From positions 1 to 40,808 of IMG/VR virus record IMGVR_UViG_3300022602_000197: a stretch of 40,808 nucleotides of DNA; one strand, 5' to 3'. This DNA is from a virus. The notes under the pieces were generated by a model, which saw only the letters and a list, made by a program, of their open reading frames with translations, did not search any database and had not been told where the DNA came from. Below are positions 6,659-13,814 of this stretch, piece after piece. The translations under genes and the position numbers were made by a program. How positions within the stretch are numbered: the stretch's first letter is position 1; the number at the start of each line of letters is the position of its first letter.

Positions 6659-9021
6659 TTTTGTAGCTTAATAGATTCGTATTGTTTCATTAACTTACGG
6701 CCCATTGCTTCAATAGGATCAAAAGTTGCGGCTTCTTTCATTAAGTCAGCGGCAGTTGTTTCTGATTCCTTGACAGCAAGTGGATTGTCACTGAAACGTG
6801 CCGCACCGTCTTTGTTCATTTTCTTTTCTTGACCAGCAACTTCGCCATCACCACCTCTTAACATAACATCTTCGTCTTGAATTTCTTCATTGGGAGTATT
6901 GTCATATGTGGGTGCTTCATTGAAACTTGTGTCACCGTAGTCCTTGCCTTCTACAGCAATACCTGCTAGTTTGGCAATGTCTTCTAACTTCATTGAAGTT
7001 TCATCTAAATTGCTAGTGTCTTTGTACTGCTTACCATCTAATTCAAATTCGCCACCTTTGGGTGTTTGTGCTAATTTCTTAGTAAACAAGTTACCTTCGG
7101 TGCAATTACATTGGCTTTCGTACATGCCACATTCGTTACATGTTTCTTCATCTAACTGGCTTGTATCTTTGTATGTGTTGCCATCTAGTTCAAAACTGTC
7201 ACCGTGTGCAGTCTTGGCTAGTTTACCAGTGAACGCATTACCTTCATCAGTGATACCGGCTAGTTTGGCAAGTTCATCTAACTCATCGTGTGAGTTATCT
7301 GGTGCACTACTTGCTCCGGGTGGTAATGTATCTTTGTATAGTTTGTCTAGCATTGCATCATCACTTGGATGGCTTAGTTTTTCCCAACCTGTTTTGACTG
7401 CGCTACCAACTTTATCCAATACCTTGGGCATTTTGGCTTCATCGGCCAATTGCTTTTTGCTATGTCCATGTACACGTAGGAATGCATCTAACTTTGGACT
7501 GCACTCGCCGGTTAGTTTAAAATTATGAATATCAGATTGTAACTCTGATAACATTTCTTGAACAGTTTGATCTGTTTCTTTCATCATGTTGGCAAAGTTA
7601 AAACTTTCAAATAGGAAGTTTTGTTTTTTGTAATCGGCGCTTTCGTGCATACTTTCTTTCTTGTTGCTCTTCTCGGGATGCATTCCGTAGTAAGCACCCA
7701 ATGCTTGGTTCTTACGTTGCTCTTTGCTCTTGCCGGCAAACTTGGGATTCTTGCTCTTTTGGAAGTCATGTATAATTTCGCCAGCTGAAGTTTTCTTTGT
7801 TATAACTTCATCGATGTTGCCTTTGCCTTTAATACGTGTACCTTTTTTACCTTTGGGCACTTCACCTGTAGTACGACCAAATGGATCTGCCGGCAACTCT
7901 GCTTTAGCAGGTTTCTCTGCTGGCTTGCGACCCTTAACACCTTGACGTGCTACATACTTGGGTTTGTCTTTTTTCTCTTCGTCACTGGGGTCATACTCAG
8001 TACCGTATGTGCCTTTGTGGATTGTGCCTTCTGCCATACCTTGTCCAGATATAGCCGACTGTGCAGCTTGTTCAGCACGAGCAATAGCTTGATCACCACC
8101 CAATTCTCTAATCTTGAACCAAACTTCTTCAGCATTGTATTCGGCCATGTCGGCACCCTCATCATTGCCCAAGTCATCTTCTTCAACTGCATCTTTCTTC
8201 CAATGAGCATATTCTTTAATCAAACTTTCTAGATCAACTTTGTGTCCCATCGATTGTGGACCTTCTGTCATACCTTTGCTGGTTCTTGGCAAGTAACTCA
8301 ATTGATCAGGAATATAATCTTCGTCATAATTTAGGCAATAACGAATTGATTTTGGACTCATTCCATCTTTCTTCATGTATTGAACCATTAAATCAATAAT
8401 TTCACCTTCTTTTTCACGACTGTATGTAATACCATCATTTGCCATTTGTTGACCAATTGGAACATGTTGTGTATTTGTGCTTTCCGCCATACCATGTGTT
8501 AGGCAATGTTTTAGTTCAGCCATTGCTTCTTCCATGCTATCGTAACCAGCCTGGTCAATGCCATTAACATAACATTTCATATACCATTGACCAGCACCTG
8601 GACTTGATTCTCGATCAATGCCAACTTCACCTACTGGCTTGCCATTTCGTTTAACAACGCGGCGTTGTTGATCTGCATGTCCTTCTGACATATCTTGTGA
8701 TTCATGCATCTTCTTGCCACTGGCTGCGGCTTTCTGAAATGCTTTCTTACCATATTTTTTACGACCAATACTTGCAGCCACTGCGGCTGGATTCTCTGCA
8801 CCGCCCTTCTTGGCAGCCTTTTCCACTGCTTTGAAGCCCATGTACTTTTCGTTCAGTGTTTGCTCAACGCGGTTAACACCCTCAGTGATACTGCCCTGTG
8901 CTTCCACGCTTTCATATATACGACGAGCAGTTTCTTTAACTGTTTGTTCGGGGGTGGGTTCTAAGGATTTTAATGTGCTTAGAATGTTATAGATATTATC
9001 GGTTGCGTGATTTTTGCTCAT
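6655..9021 (-). CDS. 788-aa modular protein with repeated M-x-E-(G/S) linkers and internal repeats
   Basis: A beads-on-a-string protein. Apparent modules are: helical start (1-45); Gly/Lys block with GRKKYGKK (58-104); alpha/beta block with GQWYMKCYVNG (115-177); helical block (186-246); EYAHWKKD helical block (255-326); Lys/Pro-rich stretch, then SKNPKFAGKSKEQRKNQALG (336-450); and a helical block (467-575). Two copies of FT-x-KLA...FELDG..YKDTS.LDE (about 596-625 and 646-674) flank a Cys4 cluster CNECGMYESQCNC (628-640). The modules are separated by MHES, MSEG, MAES, MTEG, MAEG and MHES at residues 105, 111, 178, 251, 329 and 458. LAKLAGI and IAKLAGI occur near 584 and 682. It lies between genes of probable head or virion proteins. 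A cleaved prohead-core polyprotein or scaffold-like role is inferred. Confidence 0.8.
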   Translation of the reverse strand: MSKNHATDNIYNILSTLKSLEPTPEQTVKETARRIYESVEAQGSITEGVNRVEQTLNEKYMGFKAVEKAAKKGGAENPAAVAASIGRKKYGKKAFQKAAASGKKMHESQDMSEGHADQQRRVVKRNGKPVGEVGIDRESSPGAGQWYMKCYVNGIDQAGYDSMEEAMAELKHCLTHGMAESTNTQHVPIGQQMANDGITYSREKEGEIIDLMVQYMKKDGMSPKSIRYCLNYDEDYIPDQLSYLPRTSKGMTEGPQSMGHKVDLESLIKEYAHWKKDAVEEDDLGNDEGADMAEYNAEEVWFKIRELGGDQAIARAEQAAQSAISGQGMAEGTIHKGTYGTEYDPSDEEKKDKPKYVARQGVKGRKPAEKPAKAELPADPFGRTTGEVPKGKKGTRIKGKGNIDEVITKKTSAGEIIHDFQKSKNPKFAGKSKEQRKNQALGAYYGMHPEKSNKKESMHESADYKKQNFLFESFNFANMMKETDQTVQEMLSELQSDIHNFKLTGECSPKLDAFLRVHGHSKKQLADEAKMPKVLDKVGSAVKTGWEKLSHPSDDAMLDKLYKDTLPPGASSAPDNSHDELDELAKLAGITDEGNAFTGKLAKTAHGDSFELDGNTYKDTSQLDEETCNECGMYESQCNCTEGNLFTKKLAQTPKGGEFELDGKQYKDTSNLDETSMKLEDIAKLAGIAVEGKDYGDTSFNEAPTYDNTPNEEIQDEDVMLRGGDGEVAGQEKKMNKDGAARFSDNPLAVKESETTAADLMKEAATFDPIEAMGRKLMKQYESIKLQK

Positions 9022-9674
9022 TATTTCAAATCCTTCGTTGCTCTGATGTAAATTTTATTTTGGTGTTTGCTATCAATCGGGCTATCATTGCCCATTGGAA
9101 CATCGTTTGTAGTCTTGCCGTATGATGATTGCTTGTCGCCACCAATAGTGGTGTCAGTGCCATCAATGTCATATGCTCGGCTCATTTGTGGGCGCTTGGC
9201 TAAATCTTTTAGCAAACTGTCCACACGTTTTTGTCCGGCAATTTCTTGACCACCAGGGGCGTCTTTTAGTTCTGGGTTCTCAATAATAGGACCATCTGCA
9301 CCCTGTTCAAGAATAGTAGCATTTACTTGATCTTCCTGTTCGGCTTGGTTTAGTGTTTCAACACATACGCAATTATTGGGAACCATTGCACGATTAATAA
9401 CCAATTGACGAACTTGTTCGCAAATTGTGGGATAGTTAACTGCTACATCAACCACATAAACTTCACAAGGGCCTAAGTTGCCAAAGTCCTTGTGTTCTTG
9501 TATTGGCAGTCTTTTTGGAGCAGAAATTGATTCTACTTCATAAGCATTTAGTGCATTTTTAATGGCTTCCATTACGGCTTTATTTGTAATGTCCACATTT
9601 GCTACTTTGATTCTAAATTCATACAATTTCTTTGCATTGTAGAAATAATTTTGGTATCTTTGTGTTACTGGCAT
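9021..9674 (-). CDS. Conserved 217-aa virion-type protein
   Basis: First gene of the five-gene run, with its own late promoter and ribosome-binding site (AGGAAC). It starts MPVTQRYQNYFYNAKKLYEFRIKV in essence: after the first 15 residues, KKLYEFRIKVANVDI opens an alternating beta-alpha domain. This is followed by PKRLPIQEHKDFGNLGPCEVYVVDVAVNYP. The order suggests a ferredoxin-like fold of about 115 residues. The last 90 residues are Asp/Gly/Asn-rich and likely flexible (DGTDTTIGGDKQSSYG). I recall similar proteins in aquatic T4-like phages without a proven role. The stop codon overlaps the start of the 788-aa gene (TAATG), so the two are probably made in fixed ratio. A structural role is inferred. 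Confidence 0.75.
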   Translation of the reverse strand: MPVTQRYQNYFYNAKKLYEFRIKVANVDITNKAVMEAIKNALNAYEVESISAPKRLPIQEHKDFGNLGPCEVYVVDVAVNYPTICEQVRQLVINRAMVPNNCVCVETLNQAEQEDQVNATILEQGADGPIIENPELKDAPGGQEIAGQKRVDSLLKDLAKRPQMSRAYDIDGTDTTIGGDKQSSYGKTTNDVPMGNDSPIDSKHQNKIYIRATKDLK

Positions 9675-9694
9675 AGTATATGTTCCTATTACTA

Positions 9695-9702
9695 TATTTA
9701 GT
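9695..9702 (-). promoter_or_regulatory. Late promoter ACTAAATA for the 217-aa operon
   Basis: ACTAAATA lies 21 bases before the ATG at 9674. The TAA inside the motif is the stop codon of the GIY-YIG gene (9700-9698), so promoter and stop are the same bases. The leader also has short arms ATAGTA and TACTAT flanking the ribosome-binding site. Confidence 0.65.
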
Positions 9703-10291
9703 GTTCGTTAAATAAATCAGTTTGTTGTTTTCGTCTCGCCCAAGCCGCTTTAAGAGATATTTTTCTTTTTTCTATTGTTTCTTTGCTTGGCTTTATTCCT
9801 AAATGCGACTGACGTAACTTTTCCTTAGTTTCATTACTAACGGGCTTTCTTGATTTATTTCCTTCATGCATTCGGGCAATAGTTTCATCTGACTTTTTTC
9901 TCCCTTTATGCCAAGACGGTTTACCCCGCATCAATTCAGACATTTTCTGTTTATATTCTTCTGATCTTTTTTTACCTATATTACTTTTTCTTCGTTTTTC
10001 AATTGTTTCTTTTGACGGGACAATTCCGCTAACACCCTCGCCACCATCTGTCAGGTTACGCAATATACCAGTGTTATTGTCTTTTCTGCCATACCACCTA
10101 ATCATTCTTCTTTCTAATGCACAGGCACCGACATCAGTTAAGTTTGATTCAAGGAAAACAATTTTAGATCGATTCTTAGGTACCGATACCCCGTGGGTTG
10201 TGGAATATGCTCTTTTGCCTTTTCCTTTACCAATATAATACGGGGTATTGTCTGATTCACGCAAGTATGCGTAGACATAATAAATATTCAT
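9698..10291 (-). CDS. GIY-YIG homing endonuclease with NUMOD3-type repeats
   Basis: A 197-aa free-standing homing endonuclease of the T4 Seg type. The GIY-YIG core is YVYAYL (residues 5-10) and [11 protein letters not shown] (18-28). It is followed by [14 protein letters not shown] and the conserved LTDGGEG loop. The C-terminal half consists of repeated short DNA-binding units (NUMOD3-like), such as [34 protein letters not shown] and [20 protein letters not shown] lies just before the ATG. It has its own late promoter and a leader hairpin. It sits between gp16 and the structural run. A paralogue at 21019-21537 shares its N-terminal domain and nearly the same first 27 bases. Confidence 0.92.
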   Translation of the reverse strand: MNIYYVYAYLRESDNTPYYIGKGKGKRAYSTTHGVSVPKNRSKIVFLESNLTDVGACALERRMIRWYGRKDNNTGILRNLTDGGEGVSGIVPSKETIEKRRKSNIGKKRSEEYKQKMSELMRGKPSWHKGRKKSDETIARMHEGNKSRKPVSNETKEKLRQSHLGIKPSKETIEKRKISLKAAWARRKQQTDLFNEH

Positions 10292-10323
10292 GCTGATTGC
10301 TCCTCATAGCATTAGAGCGGGTG

Positions 10324-10337
10324 GATGTGCCAACATC
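10324..10337 (-). promoter_or_regulatory. Leader hairpin of GIY-YIG endonuclease 1
   Basis: A perfect 5-bp stem (GATGT and ACATC) closes a 4-base loop in the 60-base leader, next to a second small dyad (GCGAGTCGC). T4 homing endonuclease mRNAs often carry leader structures that limit expression. Whether this one touches the ribosome-binding site is not evident. Confidence 0.45.
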
Positions 10338-10350
10338 GCGACTCGCACTT

Positions 10351-10860
10351 TTATTTATCTTTATTTTGGTTTAATATGGATCGGAGCAGTTCGTTGCGAT
10401 CCAGCACAATGCCCTTGCCCTCAACAGGTTCTTCTTCGGCGGCTCCGCTTTTAGCATCCTTTTTAATCTGATGATCCAATCGGGCTTTGGCCAGTTGCAG
10501 ATTAATCATACGCAACTTCTTATCCATTTTAGCAGTTTTGGCAGTTATGGCATGTCCCAACATTGTGCCCGCAGTCTGCATGATAACGCCGGCGAATCTG
10601 GGATCAATATTCATACCCAAATCCATTAGGTCTTCGGCTTTGCTCTTTGCTAGATCTGCGAGTTCGTCAAGTTCTGCGTCCCCGGCTTCTAAGTCTCGCA
10701 CCAAGGGCAGTGCGGCATCAATTTTGCTGATAGCACTGTCTACATCAGTGATGATATCTAAATTTTCGTTAATGAATTCTTGTGCAGATTCTTGGGTGGA
10801 GTCAACGTCTTCAGATTCTGAAGACTGAAGATTGAGCAATGCTTCTAGTTTTTTAGTCAT
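10351..10860 (-). CDS. 16: Probable terminase small subunit gp16
   Basis: A 169-aa helical protein matching the T4 gp16 pattern (about 164 aa). The acidic N-terminal third is followed by ELADLAKSKAEDLMDLGMNI, then RFAGVIMQTAGTMLGHAITAK and KMDKKLRMINLQLAKARLDHQIKK. This is the long central helical hairpin through which gp16 forms rings that stimulate gp17 ATPase and select DNA. I start at the ATG at 10860, whose A is the last base of the gp4 stop (TGATG), rather than the GTG one codon earlier. It ends NQNKDK, the last codons overlapping the next late promoter. It is separated from gp17 by about 5.7 kb, unlike the adjacent 16-17 pair of T4. Assignment rests on length, helix pattern and recalled similarity. 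Confidence 0.72.
   Translation of the reverse strand: MTKKLEALLNLQSSESEDVDSTQESAQEFINENLDIITDVDSAISKIDAALPLVRDLEAGDAELDELADLAKSKAEDLMDLGMNIDPRFAGVIMQTAGTMLGHAITAKTAKMDKKLRMINLQLAKARLDHQIKKDAKSGAAEEEPVEGKGIVLDRNELLRSILNQNKDK
10352..10359 (-). promoter_or_regulatory. Late promoter GATAAATA for GIY-YIG endonuclease 1
   Basis: GATAAATA overlaps the end of the preceding gp16 gene, whose final codons GAT AAA TAA are the motif itself. It lies 61 bases before the endonuclease ATG. Confidence 0.65.
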
Positions 10861-11309
10861 CACTTATTTATTTTAGGAGGTTTGCCCTGGTGAAACAAAT
10901 CGTGTTCAGTGATTATCCTAAATCCTAGATTGTGTGCCTTGCAGTAGCCCTGGCATGCTTGCCATTTGACCATATTTAATATAGCAGCCGCTTGTGCACG
11001 TTTACTGTTGCCCGCGGCTTCTAGGGTTGTTTCCTTGGTGGGTTTAATTTCCCAAATTTCAGCGTGTTGCTTATTTTGTGCATCCACGTAGACCACGAAG
11101 AAATCCGGAACATATATAGTCATCTTATTAGTAAAGGGGTTCTTATAGTTTATATGGATCGCTTCGTTGGCCCACTGTGTAATACTGGGGTTATTATCGC
11201 ACATTCGCATTACTGCGTGTTCCCATGAACTTCTATAATGCGGAGTGTTCTTGCCCACATATTTTGCGGGATTTAGTAATTGATAAAAACCATTGGCATA
11301 TTTGCTCAT
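10860..11309 (-). CDS. 4: Head completion protein gp4 (nuclease-fold)
   Basis: A 149-aa protein matching T4 gp4 (also called gp50/65; 150 aa), which finishes DNA-filled heads so tails can attach. Shared features in order are the N-terminal Tyr/Lys-rich segment, YRSSWEHAVMRMCDNNPSITQWANE, then YVPDFFVVY and EIWEIKPTKE, then the helix KWQACQGYCKAHNLGFRIITEHDL. Glu in SSWE, Asp in PDF, and Glu-x-Lys in WEIKP form a PD-(D/E)xK-type nuclease constellation. Start codon A overlaps the previous stop (TAATG), and its stop overlaps the gp16 start (TGATG). It therefore belongs to a tightly coupled tail-tube-like / 126-aa / gp4 / gp16 operon. Confidence 0.88.
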   Translation of the reverse strand: MSKYANGFYQLLNPAKYVGKNTPHYRSSWEHAVMRMCDNNPSITQWANEAIHINYKNPFTNKMTIYVPDFFVVYVDAQNKQHAEIWEIKPTKETTLEAAGNSKRAQAAAILNMVKWQACQGYCKAHNLGFRIITEHDLFHQGKPPKINK

Positions 11310-11689
11310 TAGGGTAGGATTGCTCTAGAAATATATTTGTTTACATTGGGCGACGTATTGATGCCCAATAAACTTGTGCCCACACGGTTTAAATTTAAAA
11401 ACATTGCCAAGTATAAATTAAGTTCACCAATTGGTACTGATTGAAATTGCTGAATTATACTCATAGGATCAACTCCCTGAGCCACTGCTGTGTAAATTAC
11501 TGCGCTGGCCAAAACTGCCGCGGCTTCTGCGTTGCCGTTGGTTTGGTTTTGAAAATATGCAACTACCGCATCGTTTTGATTGCTGGATACTGTATTTTGA
11601 TTAATAAAATAATTATTAAAATATGTTTGGGCAGTGGTGTTGCTATTATTAGCAACGTTGACTTGATTTAAATTTGATGGTGAACTCAT
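11309..11689 (-). CDS. Conserved 126-aa protein upstream of gp4
   Basis: A 126-aa protein with an Asn/Gln/Thr-rich N-terminal half (NNSNTTAQTYFNNYFINQN). An Ala-rich helix follows (AEAAAVLASAVIYTAVAQG), then a conserved-looking end ELNLYLAMFLNLNRVGTSLLG. I associate the YL-x-x-FLN-x-N-R pattern with T4-like phages, next to gp4 and tail-tube genes, without an assigned role. It has no signal peptide; the Ala-rich segment is too short and polar at its edges to be a confident membrane helix. Only one base separates it from the preceding stop (TAATATG), and its own stop overlaps the gp4 start. A neck, tail or baseplate role is inferred from the operon. Confidence 0.72.
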   Translation of the reverse strand: MSSPSNLNQVNVANNSNTTAQTYFNNYFINQNTVSSNQNDAVVAYFQNQTNGNAEAAAVLASAVIYTAVAQGVDPMSIIQQFQSVPIGELNLYLAMFLNLNRVGTSLLGINTSPNVNKYISRAILP

Positions 11690-11690
11690 A

Positions 11691-13061
11691 TTAGTTTGAT
11701 CCTACTGGTGTAAAGGATGATAAATCTGCGGGCACTTGATTTGGTTGCGGTGCTCCGTTTGGTAATGCGATAGAATCGCCATTGCTTTGTAAAGTGGATA
11801 CTGCTACTGAATCAGATGCCAATGCCGGTTGTTGCATTGGTTGTGCCGCTGCCGCATACGTGGGAACATTACTTGTACTTGCTAATGGTTGACCTGGGGT
11901 AGCACCAGACGGAGAACTAAACCCATTGTGCCCGCCTATTGACGTAGATAAACCGGCACTTACTCCGGGAACTATTGGTACGTTGGGAATACGCACTCCT
12001 ATTGAATTGCCTGACAACACCACAGATCCAGCCACGCCAGCACTGTTAGTTCCCGATCTATTATTATTGATGCCGGTTCCTCTTAATACACCCGAAATAC
12101 TCAATGCGGGAATTATCAGGTTATTGGGACTTTGTGGACCACCAAGTATACCCTGTGCCACGCCAGTTAATTGTGCGCCGCCGTTATTATATTGATTTTG
12201 ATTTGGATTACCAACAAACCCCGAAGGTTGGAAGCCTGCTTGTGGTGTGCCATAGGGATTACTTGGTGTTAAGTAAGTCGAACCTGGGGGTGCATTTACA
12301 AATGATCCAGTACTGGGGTTATATATTTGTCCTATACTATCTTGAGATGCATATGGGCTTGGAGTATTGTCGTAATTTAATGTCGCAAATCCTGCGGGCT
12401 CATCTCCAATACTAATTGAACCATAACTATACAACACAGTTTCATAACTCACTGTCATAGTATGTTCCATGAAATCATTTTTACCCTGCTCGTGTTGTCC
12501 ATGTTGGAAACTGGTGATAATAGGATTTATCAGTGTGTATTCAGTAAAACGTTTTTGATGCAAACTGTATAATCGAACAGTTCGCAATAATTTTTCATCC
12601 GATGATCCATATCGCAAACTGTTGCTATATGCTTCGGGCGCGAAACCCCACTTGTCATATTGTTGTTCTTGGTATTTGGTTGATTCGAAATATGTATTTT
12701 TTGGATATGAACTATCTGCATAGTAATGGCTCATGTAATCATACCAAAAGTCTCGGATTACGTCAGAACTATCATCGTGAAAAGTAATGGTAATTGGATC
12801 ATACTTTATTTTATTCTGTACAATATTTGGGCGATTGTATGCGTTAAGCGTTTTTACATCTATTGAATACTTGGGTAGTTGCACTGACTTCACCATCAAC
12901 CCCAGTCTGGTGTTGGTTGGATTTGTATTACTAACGGACCGGATATTTGGGTTTAATTCAAAATTGACGTGGAATAAGAAAGAGTACTTGGGGCTTAATG
13001 CATACTTGTCAGATACAAATATCTTACTGGCATGCTGGTAGTCTCGTAAATTTGCGGTCAT
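11691..13061 (-). CDS. Tail-tube-fold protein (gp19/gp54-like) with disordered C-terminal extension
   Basis: A 456-aa protein in two parts. Residues 1-250 look like the contractile-tail tube fold: SFLFHVNFELNPN, LMVKSVQLPKYSIDVKTLNAYNRPN, IKYDPITITFHDD and a beta strand near MEHTMTVSYETVLYSYG. Residues 260-456 are Gly/Asn/Ser/Pro/Gln-rich with no predicted fold. This suggests a baseplate tube initiator (gp48/gp54 type) or tube-end protein rather than the bulk tube, which is gp19 next door. It follows the gp19 terminator and has its own late promoter (13080-13087) and AAGGAT ribosome-binding site. The exact T4 equivalent is uncertain. Confidence 0.75.
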   Translation of the reverse strand: MTANLRDYQHASKIFVSDKYALSPKYSFLFHVNFELNPNIRSVSNTNPTNTRLGLMVKSVQLPKYSIDVKTLNAYNRPNIVQNKIKYDPITITFHDDSSDVIRDFWYDYMSHYYADSSYPKNTYFESTKYQEQQYDKWGFAPEAYSNSLRYGSSDEKLLRTVRLYSLHQKRFTEYTLINPIITSFQHGQHEQGKNDFMEHTMTVSYETVLYSYGSISIGDEPAGFATLNYDNTPSPYASQDSIGQIYNPSTGSFVNAPPGSTYLTPSNPYGTPQAGFQPSGFVGNPNQNQYNNGGAQLTGVAQGILGGPQSPNNLIIPALSISGVLRGTGINNNRSGTNSAGVAGSVVLSGNSIGVRIPNVPIVPGVSAGLSTSIGGHNGFSSPSGATPGQPLASTSNVPTYAAAAQPMQQPALASDSVAVSTLQSNGDSIALPNGAPQPNQVPADLSSFTPVGSN

Positions 13062-13079
13062 TTCTATATCCTTATATAA

Positions 13080-13087
13080 TATTTAGC
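13080..13087 (-). promoter_or_regulatory. Late promoter GCTAAATA for the tail-tube-like/gp4/gp16 operon
   Basis: GCTAAATA lies 19 bases before the ATG at 13061, immediately downstream of the gp19 terminator, so transcription restarts here after gp19. Confidence 0.65.
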
Positions 13088-13091
13088 CAAT

Positions 13092-13114
13092 AAAAAACCC
13101 ACCGAAGTGGGTTT
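13092..13114 (-). terminator. Rho-independent terminator of gp19
   Basis: The minus strand reads AAACCCAC-TTCG-GTGGGTTT followed by TTT: an 8-bp stem, a C(UUCG)G tetraloop and a six-T run (13097-13092). This is the stable loop type common in T4 terminators. It lies 19 bases after the gp19 stop. Confidence 0.92.
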
Positions 13115-13132
13115 AAGATTAAGGCCCTAATA

Positions 13133-13780
13133 TTAGTTAGCGGAAACGCCGCCAGGACTGTTTATTAGGTTATAGAAACCAACACCGCCTGGGTTAGTTT
13201 GTGAGCCCTGTGGTAGTTGCTCTGCATTGTCGTAGCGTACAGTCAATTGAATTGTTGCTTGCTCGTTGGTTGCATAGTTCAAGTCACCGTAATCAACTTG
13301 GCTAATGAAACATCCGTATAGTTGCCAAGATTCAAGTGTAGTTGGTCCAGCGCCACCGTTACCACCATCTAATACTTCTAGTAATAGTTGGAATTTGTAA
13401 TCGATACCAGATGCCGCACTTGCTTGTTCTTCAAAGTCAAATTGACTCTGGATTTGTGCGCCTATTAGGCTAGTTACATAACCACCTGCATCATCACGCA
13501 ATGTAATGGTAATTTCGCCCCACTCTGGTTTACCCTGCAAGTATATCTTACTGTTGTAAACGTCGATTGTAATCGGGTTAAAATTTAAACTAGGACGCTT
13601 TACATCCTGAACTTGTTTCGTTAATTCAACTGTGTCTTGACCGGCTGCTGGGTCTCCAAAGTTGATAAAAGTTAAACGGAATCTAAATTTCAGTTTCGGC
13701 ATCAACAAGCCCTGATTGGGCTGTGATGTACCGCCCCCCTGTAGGGGGACTGAAAAGTTTGTTAATGATCCTATTGCCAT
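13133..13780 (-). CDS. 19: Tail tube protein gp19
   Basis: The 215-aa monomer of the inner tail tube, through which DNA passes. It has the T4 gp19 pattern. After an N-terminal arm (GSLTNFSVPLQGG) come FRFRLTFINFG, TKQVQDVKRPSLNFNPITIDVYNSK, WGEITITLRDD, WQLYGCFISQVDYGDLNYA and ATIQLTVRYDNAEQLP. It is slightly longer than T4 gp19 (163 aa), with an inserted Gly-rich loop (LDGGNGGAG) and a Gly/Pro-rich tail. AGGAG at 13791-13787 sets the start. It follows the sheath gene but is transcribed from its own late promoter and ends at a strong terminator, consistent with high-level, separately controlled expression. Confidence 0.92.
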   Translation of the reverse strand: MAIGSLTNFSVPLQGGGTSQPNQGLLMPKLKFRFRLTFINFGDPAAGQDTVELTKQVQDVKRPSLNFNPITIDVYNSKIYLQGKPEWGEITITLRDDAGGYVTSLIGAQIQSQFDFEEQASAASGIDYKFQLLLEVLDGGNGGAGPTTLESWQLYGCFISQVDYGDLNYATNEQATIQLTVRYDNAEQLPQGSQTNPGGVGFYNLINSPGGVSAN

Positions 13781-13799
13781 ATTCTTCTCCTGTTATTTT

Positions 13800-13807
13800 T
13801 ATTTATC
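13800..13807 (-). promoter_or_regulatory. Late promoter GATAAATA for gp19
   Basis: GATAAATA lies 19 bases before the gp19 ATG and eight bases after the gp18 stop codon. The predicted leader is about 14 bases and contains AGGAG. Confidence 0.7.
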
Positions 13808-13814
13808 TAATTTA

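Noticed and set aside
10865-10872. AATAAATA motif just before gp16 as a late promoter
   Set aside because: It lies inside the coding end of gp4 (KINK-stop) and would place the RNA start at the ATG; with the TGATG coupling to gp4 it is not needed and may be chance.
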